Source: Deinococcus sp. (lineage in GTDB: Bacteria; Deinococcota; Deinococci; Deinococcales; Deinococcaceae). From it: DNA of 55,415 bases. This document shows positions 1 to 11,835 of this stretch, one piece after another (within the stretch, counting starts at the first letter, position 1; each line of letters starts with the position of its first letter). A program made the position numbers and the translations under genes. The notes under the pieces are model-generated. The model was not told the DNA's origin. It ran no database searches and worked only from the letters and a program-made list of their open reading frames with translations. Location of the stretch: contig NZ_JAUNHK010000006.1 in NCBI RefSeq assembly GCF_030523985.1, positions 1-55,415 of the forward strand, in the 5' to 3' direction.

Positions 1-50
1 CGTCACTACAGGCAAGCCGAATAGCCCCAATCATGCCCTTGGTCATCCAC

Positions 51-153
51 TAGAGCATTTGACATACGAATGAATTGGCCTTTTCTGACCCTCTCCCTTG
101 ATGGGGGAGGGCCTTGCAAAGCAAGGGGTGGGGGTGTCTTTTTCAAATGCGCT
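51..153 (+). repeat. Small noncoding repeat, family A, copy 1
   Basis: This intergenic element begins with TAGAGCATTTGACA, carries a CCCTCTCCCTTGATGGG core and a GCAAAGCAAGGGGTG segment, and ends with TCAAATGC. A second copy lies in the opposite orientation at 23951-24078, where both ends are present as a 14-bp inverted repeat; here the right end is partly eroded. It resembles the SNR elements known from D. radiodurans, but I cannot assign it to a numbered class. It sits just upstream of the membrane protein gene at 224. Confidence 0.8.
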
Positions 154-223
154 AACTTTACCCTTAGACCCTTACCCACACCATCAGACAGACAACAGAA
201 AGTCAGGCTAGGCTAGCCCCTGT

Positions 224-1078
224 ATGCTGCGGCCTCCGCTCTGGCTTCTGGCGCTTCCTGTCGGTTATCTGCTCGGCTGGTTCGTGTTCGGCTTGGCCCC
301 CTTGCCGCTCTTTGCGTTGCTGCTGACGCTCATGCTTGCCCTTGCCTGGGCCGAGGGGGGCGGGGCAGGGTTAAAAGACTTCGCCGCCCTGCTGGGGATT
401 TTGACGGGGTTTGCTCTGTTGCTGGTCAGCTTGGCGGCTCTGGGGGCGGTGTTCCGTCTGGGGTCGTCGTATGAATGGACGGGCCTTGCCCTGCTGCTGA
501 CACTTCTTGCCCTCTTGCTGTCGCTGATATTGCTTACGCCACTGCTCGTCTGGCTCAGGCGCACTGAACGAACCTTGCAGACGACGCCTGCGCCCTGGCT
601 CCTGCTGGCGGGGGTGCTGGCGTTCGCCTTCTTTCCAGCGGTGCGGGTGGATTGCCGAGGCTTGCAGGCTGACGATTTCCTGAGTTTCCAGAGCGATTTT
701 CAAAGTCATGCCCGCGTGCCGCGCTGGGTCAAGCATCCCGAGCAACTGCCTGACCGCGCCGAACTGCCCGCCGCCTTCAAGATGGAGCATGTTCGGGCGG
801 GCGTGGTGGGTTGTCAGCGGCGAATCTTTTCCTTTGACCGTGTGCGCCCGCTGCTGGTCGTCCACCTGACGGAAAAGGTGCAGCCTGGGATGAAAGCCTA
901 CGCCGCCGCCTTCAGCGTGGGCGACCACCGCAAACTGACGCGCTGGATGGCGGTGCGGGACATGCCCTTCGACCTCAGCCTGCGTGCCGAGCGTTCGCCC
1001 TATGGTGGGCTGGGCTGGGACGCGTACCCCGTCTACACCGCACTGCCCCCCGAAGTCGCCGCACTGCTCAAGGAATAA
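224..1078 (+). CDS. Membrane protein of unknown function, first of a tandem paralogous pair
   Basis: A 284-residue protein with four or five hydrophobic segments: one at about 5-45, two at about 50-110, and one at about 124-140. A polar C-terminal half follows. It is clearly a paralogue of the next gene: both have a LAG..AFA..PAVRVDCRGL segment at the end of the last hydrophobic stretch, followed by an extracytoplasmic-looking domain with HPE(Q/R) and FYA/YAAAFSVG(D/E)H motifs. A TAGGCT -10 box at 209-214 lies 9 nt before the ATG, so the mRNA may be leaderless. I do not recognise a family; no catalytic motif is evident. The single conserved Cys in VDCRG and a second Cys (VVGCQ / AAFCT) in both copies suggest a disulfide in the outer domain (inference). 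Confidence 0.75.
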   Translation: MLRPPLWLLALPVGYLLGWFVFGLAPLPLFALLLTLMLALAWAEGGGAGLKDFAALLGILTGFALLLVSLAALGAVFRLGSSYEWTGLALLLTLLALLLSLILLTPLLVWLRRTERTLQTTPAPWLLLAGVLAFAFFPAVRVDCRGLQADDFLSFQSDFQSHARVPRWVKHPEQLPDRAELPAAFKMEHVRAGVVGCQRRIFSFDRVRPLLVVHLTEKVQPGMKAYAAAFSVGDHRKLTRWMAVRDMPFDLSLRAERSPYGGLGWDAYPVYTALPPEVAALLKE

Positions 1079-1082
1079 ACCC

Positions 1083-1946
1083 ATGACTCGCCTCTACCTC
1101 CCCCTCGCCTTTGCCCTCGGTTATCTCGCGTCCTGGTTCGTGTGGGGCGTGCCGCTGCCCGCGCTGCTGGCGCTGTGGCTGGGCGGCGCGGCGCTGTGGA
1201 CGTTTGCGCCCAGACGGGGACAGGGCGGCTGGACGTTCTCACGCACGTTTTTCACCGTGGCGCTGCTGGGGCTGGTGCTGTGGCTGGTCGGGGCGGGCGT
1301 GTTGGGGCTGCGACTGGTGCTGTCGCCCAACAACCCGCTGCCCTACAGTTTCTGGGGACTGCTTCCCGCGCTGTTGCTGGGTGGGGCTATCATTACCGCC
1401 GCTCTGGCGCTGGTCACGCAAATGGTCGGGCGGGCCAGCCGCGAAAAGGGTCAACCCGTGCTGGTGCCCTGGCTGTGGCTGGCGGGGTGCGTGGCTTTTG
1501 CGCTGTTGCCAGCGGTGCGGGTGGACTGTCGCGGGCTGGACAGGGACAGCTTTCTGTCGTCCTCGTCGGGCTTTTCGGGCGTGGCGGGCAGGAACTACTG
1601 GGGCAACCATCCCGAGCGAATCAGCGGACGGGCGCAACTTCCTGCCGATTTGGGCGGCCTAGAGGTGCATGGCGGCGCAGCCTTCTGCACACGGGACGCG
1701 GCGGGGCGCTCACGGGCCTTCAGCTTTCGCGCCAGCCAACCGCAAATCTTGGTCAGGCTCTCGGAGTATGACGGGGCGCGGCGCAATTTCTACGCGCTGT
1801 TTTCTGTCGGTGAGCACCAGCAACTCACGCCCTGGAAGGCGGGAAAATGGGTGTCTATCATGCACGCTGGCATCACGAATTATCTGGCGTGGGGCGGGGT
1901 GAGCGTGGTAGAGAACTGGCCTGTGGGCATGCCTACTGCCCCCTGA
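1083..1946 (+). CDS. Membrane protein of unknown function, second of a tandem paralogous pair
   Basis: This 287-residue protein is the duplicate of its upstream neighbour, four bases away. I chose the ATG at 1083 because an AAGGA Shine-Dalgarno sits about 10 nt upstream inside the end of the first gene and the N-terminus (TRLYLPLAFALGYLASWFVWG) then aligns with that of the first copy; a longer frame starting inside the first gene would lose this. Hydrophobic segments lie at about 4-40, 50-80, 92-115 and 130-150. The second half carries PAVRVDCRGLDRDSF and FYALFSVGEHQQLTPW, matching the paralogue. Function unknown. Confidence 0.78.
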   Translation: MTRLYLPLAFALGYLASWFVWGVPLPALLALWLGGAALWTFAPRRGQGGWTFSRTFFTVALLGLVLWLVGAGVLGLRLVLSPNNPLPYSFWGLLPALLLGGAIITAALALVTQMVGRASREKGQPVLVPWLWLAGCVAFALLPAVRVDCRGLDRDSFLSSSSGFSGVAGRNYWGNHPERISGRAQLPADLGGLEVHGGAAFCTRDAAGRSRAFSFRASQPQILVRLSEYDGARRNFYALFSVGEHQQLTPWKAGKWVSIMHAGITNYLAWGGVSVVENWPVGMPTAP

Positions 1947-1966
1947 GCGTCACCCCTCCCCAAACC

Positions 1967-1986
1967 TAACAACCGTTTGTTACACT
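1967..1986 (+). promoter_or_regulatory. Palindromic operator overlapping a leaderless -10 box
   Basis: A perfect 6-4-6 palindrome, TAACAA-CCGT-TTGTTA, covers 1967-1982. A TACACT hexamer at 1981-1986 overlaps its right arm and lies 10 nt before the ATG of the carboxylase gene. The geometry fits a TetR-type repressor blocking a leaderless promoter for the carboxylase/dehydrogenase operon. The palindrome is read directly; the regulator class is inference, and no TetR gene is in the window. Confidence 0.55.
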
Positions 1987-1996
1987 TGCGCCACAC

Positions 1997-3654
<1,658 letters not shown>

Positions 3655-3658
<4 letters not shown>

Positions 3659-4127
3659 CCGAGCCGACGCCACCACTCCTGCGCGATTTGTCCGAGAAGT
3701 TGAACGCTCTGGACATCGAAACCGCTTTTGAAGACGGAGTTCTTTTCGCCGCTATCAGGGGTGGCTCCTCGCTGCCTGACGACGGCGTGGAAATCGCCCT
3801 ACACACGCTGGAACTTGGGCCGAGGGCTGTCGCCGTGCGAGCGATGCACTTCGCACCGATTGACCCAGGTGAGTTGCCAGATGCCGGAAAAGTGCCAGAG
3901 CTCCTGGCCGAAGTGCGTGACGAATGCGTTTTCGCTCGTAGTACCCTCAGCAGCGACGAGGACGGCATCCTTCGTCTGATGACTGACGCTTCCTTCCTGC
4001 TGTCCGACCTGCGCCAACCGCAAATCCAAACCCTACTTACGGGCCTGACCCTCTTCGCCGAGGAAGTCCTGCTCACCATCGGCACGCTGTTCTACACCGA
4101 AGCCCCTACGGATAAGGAGACGCACCC

Positions 4128-4131
<4 letters not shown>
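3655..4131 (+). CDS. Small protein of unknown function inside the acyl-CoA operon
   Basis: A 158-residue soluble alpha/beta protein. The start is taken as the GTG at 3655, whose GTGA overlaps the stop of the carboxylase gene; its own stop overlaps the ATG of the dehydrogenase gene in the same way. So all three are probably translationally coupled. The sequence begins with a helix (LLRDLSEKLNALDIET), has alternating strands (EDGVLFAAIRGG, EIALHTLELGPRAVAVRAMHF) and ends with an amphipathic helix (LLTGLTLFAEEVLLTIGTLFY). This resembles the small YbjN/chaperone-like fold, but only loosely, and I would not name it on this. Being locked between two acyl-CoA enzymes suggests an accessory role. Confidence 0.75.
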
Positions 4132-5342
<1,211 letters not shown>

Positions 5343-5380
5343 AGGCGTCCACGCTGCCTGGCAAAGTCCAAATAGACCGC

Positions 5381-5422
5381 AAAGAGAGCCAGCCCCGCGC
5401 TTGGGAGGCTGGCCCTCTTTCT
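5381..5422. terminator. Bidirectional terminator between acyl-CoA dehydrogenase and sodC
   Basis: The arms GAGAGCCAGCC and GGCTGGCCCTC form a GC-rich hairpin, preceded by AAA and followed by TTTCTT. It lies between the convergent dehydrogenase and sodC genes, so it can serve both strands. Confidence 0.75.
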
Positions 5423-5442
5423 TGGCCGCTTGACCCTCAACC

Positions 5443-6009
5443 TCAGTTGATGGCGACAAACACCCCGCACGCCACGCGCCCGCCGCTGTTGCCTGCGGGG
5501 TCGGTCTGGTAGTCGTCGGCGCCCTCATGAATCACGATGCTGCGGCCCAGCACGCTGGTCGGGCCGCTCATCTTCACGCGGTTGGTGTCGAAATTGAGCT
5601 TGCCCTTGCCGTCGTCACCGACTTCAATCATGGGCAGGTCGCCGCCGTGCCCCTTGTCGTTGGTCGTCGTGGGGTGGTCGTGGTTCTTGCTGGCACCGGG
5701 GTCGAAGTGACCGCCCGCCGCGCCGAAGGGAATGACCTTGCCCTTCGCGTCGGGACCAGGCTCGCATTTGGGGTTCTCGTGGATGTGCAGGGCGTGTTGT
5801 CCCGGCGTCAGGCCGCTGACTTCAATGCTGGCGCGGGTGCCGATGACCTCGGGGCGGAAGGTCGCCTGACCGACCACTTTGCCGCCTGCATCCTTGAGTT
5901 CGGCGCTAACGGTGGGCTGGCCCAGGTCGGCACAGGCCGTCAGCGAAAGGCCGAGTGCGAGGGCGGGAACAGACAGACGCAGGGTGGACAAGACAGAGCG
6001 CTTAGACAT
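5443..6009 (-). CDS. sodC: Cu,Zn superoxide dismutase, lipoprotein
   Basis: A 188-residue periplasmic/surface superoxide dismutase. Residues 1-26 form a lipoprotein signal ending in LTAC, so the mature protein would be anchored through Cys26. The metal site is visible as HALHIHENPKC (Cu ligands HxH), GGHFDPG (bridging His), HDHPTTTND and GGDLP (zinc loop), and SIVIHEGADDY (last Cu His). The disulfide pair is ENPKC with RVACGVF. All ligands are present, so the enzyme should be active against extracytoplasmic superoxide. A GGAGG Shine-Dalgarno lies 7 nt before the ATG. It is a single-gene unit. Confidence 0.95.
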   Translation of the reverse strand: MSKRSVLSTLRLSVPALALGLSLTACADLGQPTVSAELKDAGGKVVGQATFRPEVIGTRASIEVSGLTPGQHALHIHENPKCEPGPDAKGKVIPFGAAGGHFDPGASKNHDHPTTTNDKGHGGDLPMIEVGDDGKGKLNFDTNRVKMSGPTSVLGRSIVIHEGADDYQTDPAGNSGGRVACGVFVAIN

Positions 6010-6155
6010 GAGAAACCTCCAGGGAATAAGGGGGTGGAGCGCGGGGGCACCAGTTCAGAGCCTATTCAAACACGCCTGCCGCGCCAATAGCGGCTTTCGC
6101 AAGGCTGTCACAAATTTCTTGCCGCTCAACCCCCCGCACGCTCTAGGCTGAGCAG

Positions 6156-7328
6156 GTGAGCACGATGAACTGGACAGACCTGTGGCACCTCGCCTGGCGC
6201 GGCCTGGTGCGCCGCCCGGTACGCACGGCCCTGACGACGCTGGGCATCACCGTGGCGGTGGCGAGCATGGTCATTTTTCTGTCGCTGGGCGAGGGCATCC
6301 GCAAGGTCTTCACCGAGCAGATGCGCGGCGTCGGCCCCGACATTCAGGTCAGCCTGACCGGGATGTCTCAGGGAGGCTTTTCACTGACGCCCAATGTCCC
6401 GCAAAGTCTGGTGGGCGACATAGAAAAGCTGGCTCCCGAACTGGGCATCGAATCCGTGACCCCGACCATGCTGACGGTGCGCGGCGGGCTCGACCCCAGC
6501 CAGGGCGTGTTTCTGTATGGCGTTCCGGCCCAGGCAGGCATCCAGGCGCTTTTTCCCGACGCCGCCGCCTCGCTGGGCCGTGACCTGCGCCCACAGGACG
6601 TGGGGCAGCCGGTTGCCGTCTTGGGGGCCAAAGCCGCGCAGAACCTTCACCTCGGCCTGGGCAGTACCCTCAACCTCAATCGCCGCAGCAGCCTGAAGGT
6701 GGTGGGCATTCTCGCGCCGGGGGCGGGGCTGGTCGACAGTTCGATTTTCATGCCGCTGGACGTGCAGCAGCGGGCCGAAGGGGTCACGGGCCAGGTGTCC
6801 ATGATTGCGGTCAAGGTCAGGGACGTGCGCCGCGCCCAGGGCATCGCCCGGACCATTTCAGAGCGGCTGAACGTGGAAGCGCAGACCCAGGCCGACCTGC
6901 TGGGCTTTCTGGAAAAGACCATGCGAATCAGCGACGCCGTGCGCTTCGGCATCTCGCTGATTGCGCTGGTGGTGGGCGGCTTGGCTGTCGCCAACACCGT
7001 CATGATGGGCGTCTTCGAGCGCACCCGCGAATTCGGCACCTTGCGGGCCATCGGAGCCAGGCCCGGCTTCGTGCGGGCGCTGGTGCTCAGCGAATCGCTG
7101 CTGCTTTCACTTCTGGGCGGCATCGGGGGCGTGCTGCTGGGCCTGCTGGGAATCTGGGGCGTCAACGCCTACACGCAGAACCTCGCAGGCATTGACGCCG
7201 CGGCTCTCACACCCCGGCTGACGCTGCTCGCCCTCTCGATCAGCCTGCTGCTGGGTCTGTTCTCCGGGCTTTTGCCCGCCCGCAACGCCAGTCGGCTGAG
7301 CATTACCGAGGCGCTGGGCCGGGTTTGA
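6156..7328 (+). CDS. MacB/FtsX-family ABC transporter permease
   Basis: A 390-residue permease with one N-terminal membrane helix (about residues 20-45, preceded by RRPVRTALTTLGI), a roughly 220-residue extracytoplasmic MacB-type core domain, and three C-terminal helices in the FtsX domain: about 270-295, 312-345 and 355-375. The hallmark ERTREFGTLRAIGA cytoplasmic segment sits between the first two of these. The start is the GTG at 6156, 6 nt downstream of a TAGGCT -10 box at 6144-6149. Such proteins pump lipoproteins, peptides or drugs, or transmit force, together with a LolD/MacB ATPase; no ATPase or membrane-fusion partner is adjacent, so the partner is encoded elsewhere. Confidence 0.88.
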   Translation: MSTMNWTDLWHLAWRGLVRRPVRTALTTLGITVAVASMVIFLSLGEGIRKVFTEQMRGVGPDIQVSLTGMSQGGFSLTPNVPQSLVGDIEKLAPELGIESVTPTMLTVRGGLDPSQGVFLYGVPAQAGIQALFPDAAASLGRDLRPQDVGQPVAVLGAKAAQNLHLGLGSTLNLNRRSSLKVVGILAPGAGLVDSSIFMPLDVQQRAEGVTGQVSMIAVKVRDVRRAQGIARTISERLNVEAQTQADLLGFLEKTMRISDAVRFGISLIALVVGGLAVANTVMMGVFERTREFGTLRAIGARPGFVRALVLSESLLLSLLGGIGGVLLGLLGIWGVNAYTQNLAGIDAAALTPRLTLLALSISLLLGLFSGLLPARNASRLSITEALGRV

Positions 7329-7480
7329 GGATGACCCATTGATGTGATTCTCATGAATACTTTCTGTTAGAAATCGTACTCATAAAGAAAAGCACGTCTT
7401 TGTAGAGAGGTTTTGAGTTTTATGAGAAATGAGAGCCGACAGCTCACTTCCTGACCGGAAGATTAATATTTAATGACGCC

Positions 7481-8101
7481 ATGCTCAAAAGCAAAGCGTG
7501 GTTCACCCTCACCCCCGCCCTGCTGAGCCTGGTCGCCTGTGGACAGCACTTGCCGTCTGCCAGCCAGGCAACCGCCTCCGCCAACACCCCCACCCCCGGG
7601 GCCTCTGCACCGCAGTCCAGGGAGGCGGATATCCCCGATGCCTTCAGTGACACCAACCTCGCGCTCGTGGCCACCCCCGGCAGCACCTTCGCGCAGCGCG
7701 TTCTCGACCTGACCAACGCGGCCCGCGCTCAGGGCCGGAACTGCGGCGCACAGTTCTACGCTGCTGCCCCGGCGCTGGTCTACCATTCTCTGCTTGAACG
7801 GTCGGCCCAGGCGCACGCCGCCGACATGGCGACCCGCAACTACTTCAGCCACACCAGCCAGGACGGGCGCAGCTTTTCTCAGCGCATCAGCGCCACCGGG
7901 TACAACTGGCGCACGGTGGGCGAAAACATCGCCGCCGGGTACCCCACCCCCGAGTCGGTCGTGGACGGCTGGCTCAAAAGTCCCGGTCACTGCGCCAACA
8001 TCATGAACCCGGCGTTCAGGGAAATCGGGATCGGCTACAGCTATTCGGCAAGCAGCGCCTACAAGTACTACTGGGTGCAGGATTTCGGCACACGCTGGTA
8101 A
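7481..8101 (+). CDS. CAP-domain (SCP/PR-1, YkwD-like) lipoprotein
   Basis: A 206-residue secreted protein. Residues 1-21 are a lipoprotein signal ending in LVACG. A Pro/Thr/Ala-rich linker follows to about residue 60, then a CAP domain with the usual elements: LTNAARAQ, HAADMATRNYFSHTSQDG, VGENIAAGYPTP and WLKSPGHCANIMNPAFREIGIGY. The His and Glu residues of the CAP cavity (SHTS, GENIA, PGHC) are present. Bacterial CAP proteins are secreted or surface proteins of mostly unknown role. The upstream 150 nt are AT-rich compared with the surroundings and carry TAATAT at 7464-7469, a likely -10, and a 7-bp inverted pair TTCTCAT (7348) / ATGAGAA (7422). Confidence 0.9.
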   Translation: MLKSKAWFTLTPALLSLVACGQHLPSASQATASANTPTPGASAPQSREADIPDAFSDTNLALVATPGSTFAQRVLDLTNAARAQGRNCGAQFYAAAPALVYHSLLERSAQAHAADMATRNYFSHTSQDGRSFSQRISATGYNWRTVGENIAAGYPTPESVVDGWLKSPGHCANIMNPAFREIGIGYSYSASSAYKYYWVQDFGTRW

Positions 8102-8188
8102 AACTGGCAGGGCGAAGGAAGGGAGACGGAGCGCCGAGCCACGTTTCCCTTCCACTTTTTCGGTCGCCCTCCTGTCGGGCTGAATCAT

Positions 8189-8326
8189 ACGGGTCTGAGC
8201 TTTACTCCGCACATCCGGGAAAAGCACCCGAATGTGCTCCGCGTCGCCCAGACCCGTAGTTTCTCCTGCTCACTCCGTTCGGAAAAACAGTTCGCATACG
8301 CAAACTATTTTTCAGAGCGGTATCAG
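8189..8326 (+). repeat. Small noncoding repeat, family B, copy 1
   Basis: It is built of two hairpins. The first has ACGGGTCTG at 8189-8197 pairing with CAGACCCGT at 8249-8257 around a CACCCGAATGTGCTCCGCGTC core. The second is formed by CGGAAAAACAGTT and AAACTATTTTTC around CGCATACG. A near-identical copy in the same orientation is at 31739-31890. The element occupies the gap between the CAP gene and the EnvC-like gene and reaches into the stop codon of the latter. Confidence 0.85.
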
Positions 8327-10049
8327 AAGGGCGGCGCGACGGGCGTTTCCCCCTGGCGCACCTGAAAAGCCATGCGGTCCAACCCGAAGATGTGGCTGCC
8401 GCCGATGGTGCCGAGGGGCGTACCGCGTGTGACGCGCTGACCGACCTCGACCTGGGTGTCTTGCAGGCCGAAGTAGCCCGTGATGACGTTGCCGCCGTGG
8501 TCCACCAGAATCACCCAGCCCAGCGCGGCGTAGTAGGCGGCGGCGATGACGTTGCCCGTCTCAGCCGCCACGGCCCGCTCACCCTCGTTGCCGCTGATGA
8601 CCGCCCACTGTGCCCCGGACGTTCCGTAGGGGGCCGCGACCTTGCCGCCGGGAAGCGGAAAGCCCAGGTTACTGCGCTGCACAGTGGCGGGAAGCGCCTG
8701 CTGCTCGGCTGCGAGTTGCTGCTCCTGCTGGGCGACCTGGGCCTGCCTCGCCTGGAGGGCCTGCTGCTCGCGGGCGACGGCGGCTTCCCGCGCCTGCTGG
8801 GCCTGTAATGCAGCGCGGGCTTGCTGGGCCTGCTGCTGCGCCCGGGCCTCGGCGGCGGCGCGGGCCTGCGCCTGCTGACGGGCGGCCTGTTCTTTGGCGC
8901 GCTGCTCCTGCTCTCTGGCCGCCTGCTCCCTCGCGGACTGCTGACGGGCCGCTTCGGCCTGCGCCCTGGCACGGGCGGCGGCCTCGGCCTGGGCTCTGGC
9001 CCGCGCCTGCGCTTCGGCACGGGCCTGGGCCTCGGCACGCTGGCGGGCGAGTTCGGCTTCGCGTGCCCGGCGCTCCTGCTCGGCGCGAATACGGGCCAGT
9101 CGCTCGGCCTCGCGGCGTGCCCGTTCCTGGGCCTCGCGGATACGGCGGGCTTCCTCCTCACGGCGCTTGCGCTCGGCCTCTATGCGGCGGCGGCGTTCCT
9201 CTTCCAGGCGGGTCTTTTCCTTGACCACGCCGCCGACCAGTTCGTTGATGGTCTGGGCAGTCAGGGCCTGCTGCGCCTGGGTTCGCACGGCGACGGCCTG
9301 CTGCCCCTGCACCGTCTGCTTCAGGCGGGCGAGTTGCTGCCCCTGTTGCGCCCGGCGCTCGCGCAGCTGGGCCAGTTTTTCCTGCCGCTCGCCCTGCAAC
9401 GACCGCAAAGCCGCCGCCTGCCGCTCCTGCCGGACGCGCTGGCGCCCGAGTTCGGCACTGGCGGAGCGCAGTTCGGCCAGGACCTCCAGGTTGCGCTGGC
9501 CCGCCATGTTGGCGTAGTCGAGGCGAATCAGCATGTCCGAGAGGCTGCTCGACTGCGACAGCAAGCGGATGTACTGGGTGTTGCGTTCGCGGTAGAGGGC
9601 TTGCATGACCGCCCGCATGTCCGTTTTGAGGGTGGCGACCCTGGCCTGGGTGATTTGCAGTTCGGCCTTCGTCTCGCGCAGTTCCCGCTCGGCGGCGGCA
9701 ATTCGGTTCAGAACCCCGGCCAGTTCGTTTTCGAGTTCGCCCACCTGCGACGACAGGGCGTCCAGCACGTCCAGCGCCTCTTTCTGCTGCTGGCTCAGGC
9801 GGCTGAGGCGGGCACGGACCTCGTTCAGTTGCTTTTTTTGCTGCGTGCTGAGGCGGCGCTGCTCGATCAGTTCGCGCTGGAGCTGCTCCAGACGCTTGCT
9901 CGTCAGGGTGGTTCCCGTCGTCAGGCTGGGGGAAGCCCTTTGCGCCCCGGCCCGCAGCGGCCCGCCCACGGCGCTCAGCAGAGCGACTGTCAGCAGCGCC
10001 CCCCCCGCCCAAGATGAGGGCGCCCAGACCGAGCGCGGCGACCTCATCT

Positions 10050-10053
<4 letters not shown>
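8323..10053 (-). CDS. EnvC-like murein hydrolase activator with degenerate LytM (M23) domain
   Basis: A 576-residue exported protein. A signal peptide covers about residues 1-38, a long coiled coil about 45-450 that becomes strongly Arg/Ala/Glu/Gln-rich after about 270, and a LytM/M23 domain about 465-576 with LGFPLPGGKVAAPYG, VDHGGNVITGYFGL and VTRGTPLGTIGGS. Zinc ligands of active M23 peptidases are missing: the HxxxD site reads SGAQWAVISG, the Tyr-x-His position reads YFGL, and HxH reads MAFQV. This is the state of E. coli EnvC, which activates amidases instead of cutting peptidoglycan. It is last in an operon after FtsE and FtsX, its ATG overlapping the ftsX stop by 4 nt. That matches FtsEX-EnvC/PcsB systems, where FtsX pulls on the coiled coil. 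Confidence 0.9.
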
Positions 10054-10909
<856 letters not shown>

Positions 10910-10910
<1 letters not shown>

Positions 10911-11593
10911 CACAGCGCGTAGCCTCCCAGATGCTCGTCGCGCACCAGTTTGCCCCGGCGCAGGGTGAGGGTCCGGTGGCGGAACGTTTCGACCAGGTCG
11001 CGGGCATGGGTCGCCACGATGACGGTGGTACCGCGCAGGTGGACGTTTTGCAGCACCTTCAGCACTTCGCGGCTGTTGTCGGGGTCGAGGTTTCCGGTCG
11101 GTTCGTCGGCCAGCAGAAGCGGCGGGTCGGTCACGATGGCGCGGGCAATCGCCACCCGCTGCTGCTCACCCAGCGAAAGCTGCATGGGGAGGGCATATTT
11201 CTTGTGTTCCAGGCCCACCGTTCTCAGGGCCACCGTCACCCGCTGCGGCCACTCGCGCTGCGGCACGCCCACCACCCGCAGCGCAAAAGCCACGTTGTCG
11301 TAAGCGTTCAGGTGGTCGAGCAGCAGGTTTTCCTGAAACACCGTTCCCATGCGGCGGCGCAGCAGGTGGGTGCGGCGGCCCCGGTAGTACGACAGCGGTT
11401 GACCCGCCAGCATCACCTCGCCCTTGGTGGGGAGTGCACGCTTGAGAATCAGGTTCATGAAGCTGCTTTTGCCCGCCCCCGAGTGCCCGACGAGGTACAC
11501 GAATTCGCCCTCTCCGATGTCGACATTCAGGTTGTCGAGGGCGAGCGTATGGGTCGAGGGATATTCCAGGGTGACGTTCCTGAACTGAATCAC
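10910..11593 (-). CDS. ftsE: Cell division ABC transporter ATPase FtsE
   Basis: A 227-residue ABC ATPase with Walker A GHSGAGKSSF at about residue 37, a Q-loop in FQENLLLDH, an LSLGEQQRVAIARA signature, Walker B LLLADEPTGNLD and an H-loop ATHARDL. The frame is open for 66 more codons upstream, but I place the start at the GTG at 11593. It gives the standard IQFRNVTLEYP FtsE N-terminus and standard length, and has a GGGGAG Shine-Dalgarno about 6 nt before it. It heads the ftsE-ftsX-envC-like operon and is divergent from the ctpA protease gene; a TATGCT hexamer about 90 nt upstream is a candidate -10. Confidence 0.92.
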
Positions 11594-11835
11594 GCCGCTC
11601 CCCGTCTGAAAGGACGCCACGCCGGGTGGCCTGGGAACGAAAAAGGAAAAGGTGACGACATGCTCACTGTCCAGCATAGCCCAGCCGGGCCGAGCAACCA
11701 TGAAGAGCGTATGGGACACGCTCTCATCGGTAGGGGCCGCCGCAGTGCCGCCCAGCGCGGGTCCGGGGGCGGGCAGGTCGGAGACACTCAAACAGGCTTC
11801 ACCCAGCGTCAGACCCGGCGACCTAAGATGGCGCG

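Noticed and set aside
1..46. Possible start of a minus-strand gene (ATG at 46, reading TKGMIGAIRLACSD and off the window)
   Set aside because: Only 15 codons are visible, with a stop two codons before the ATG and no clear Shine-Dalgarno; not enough to call a gene.
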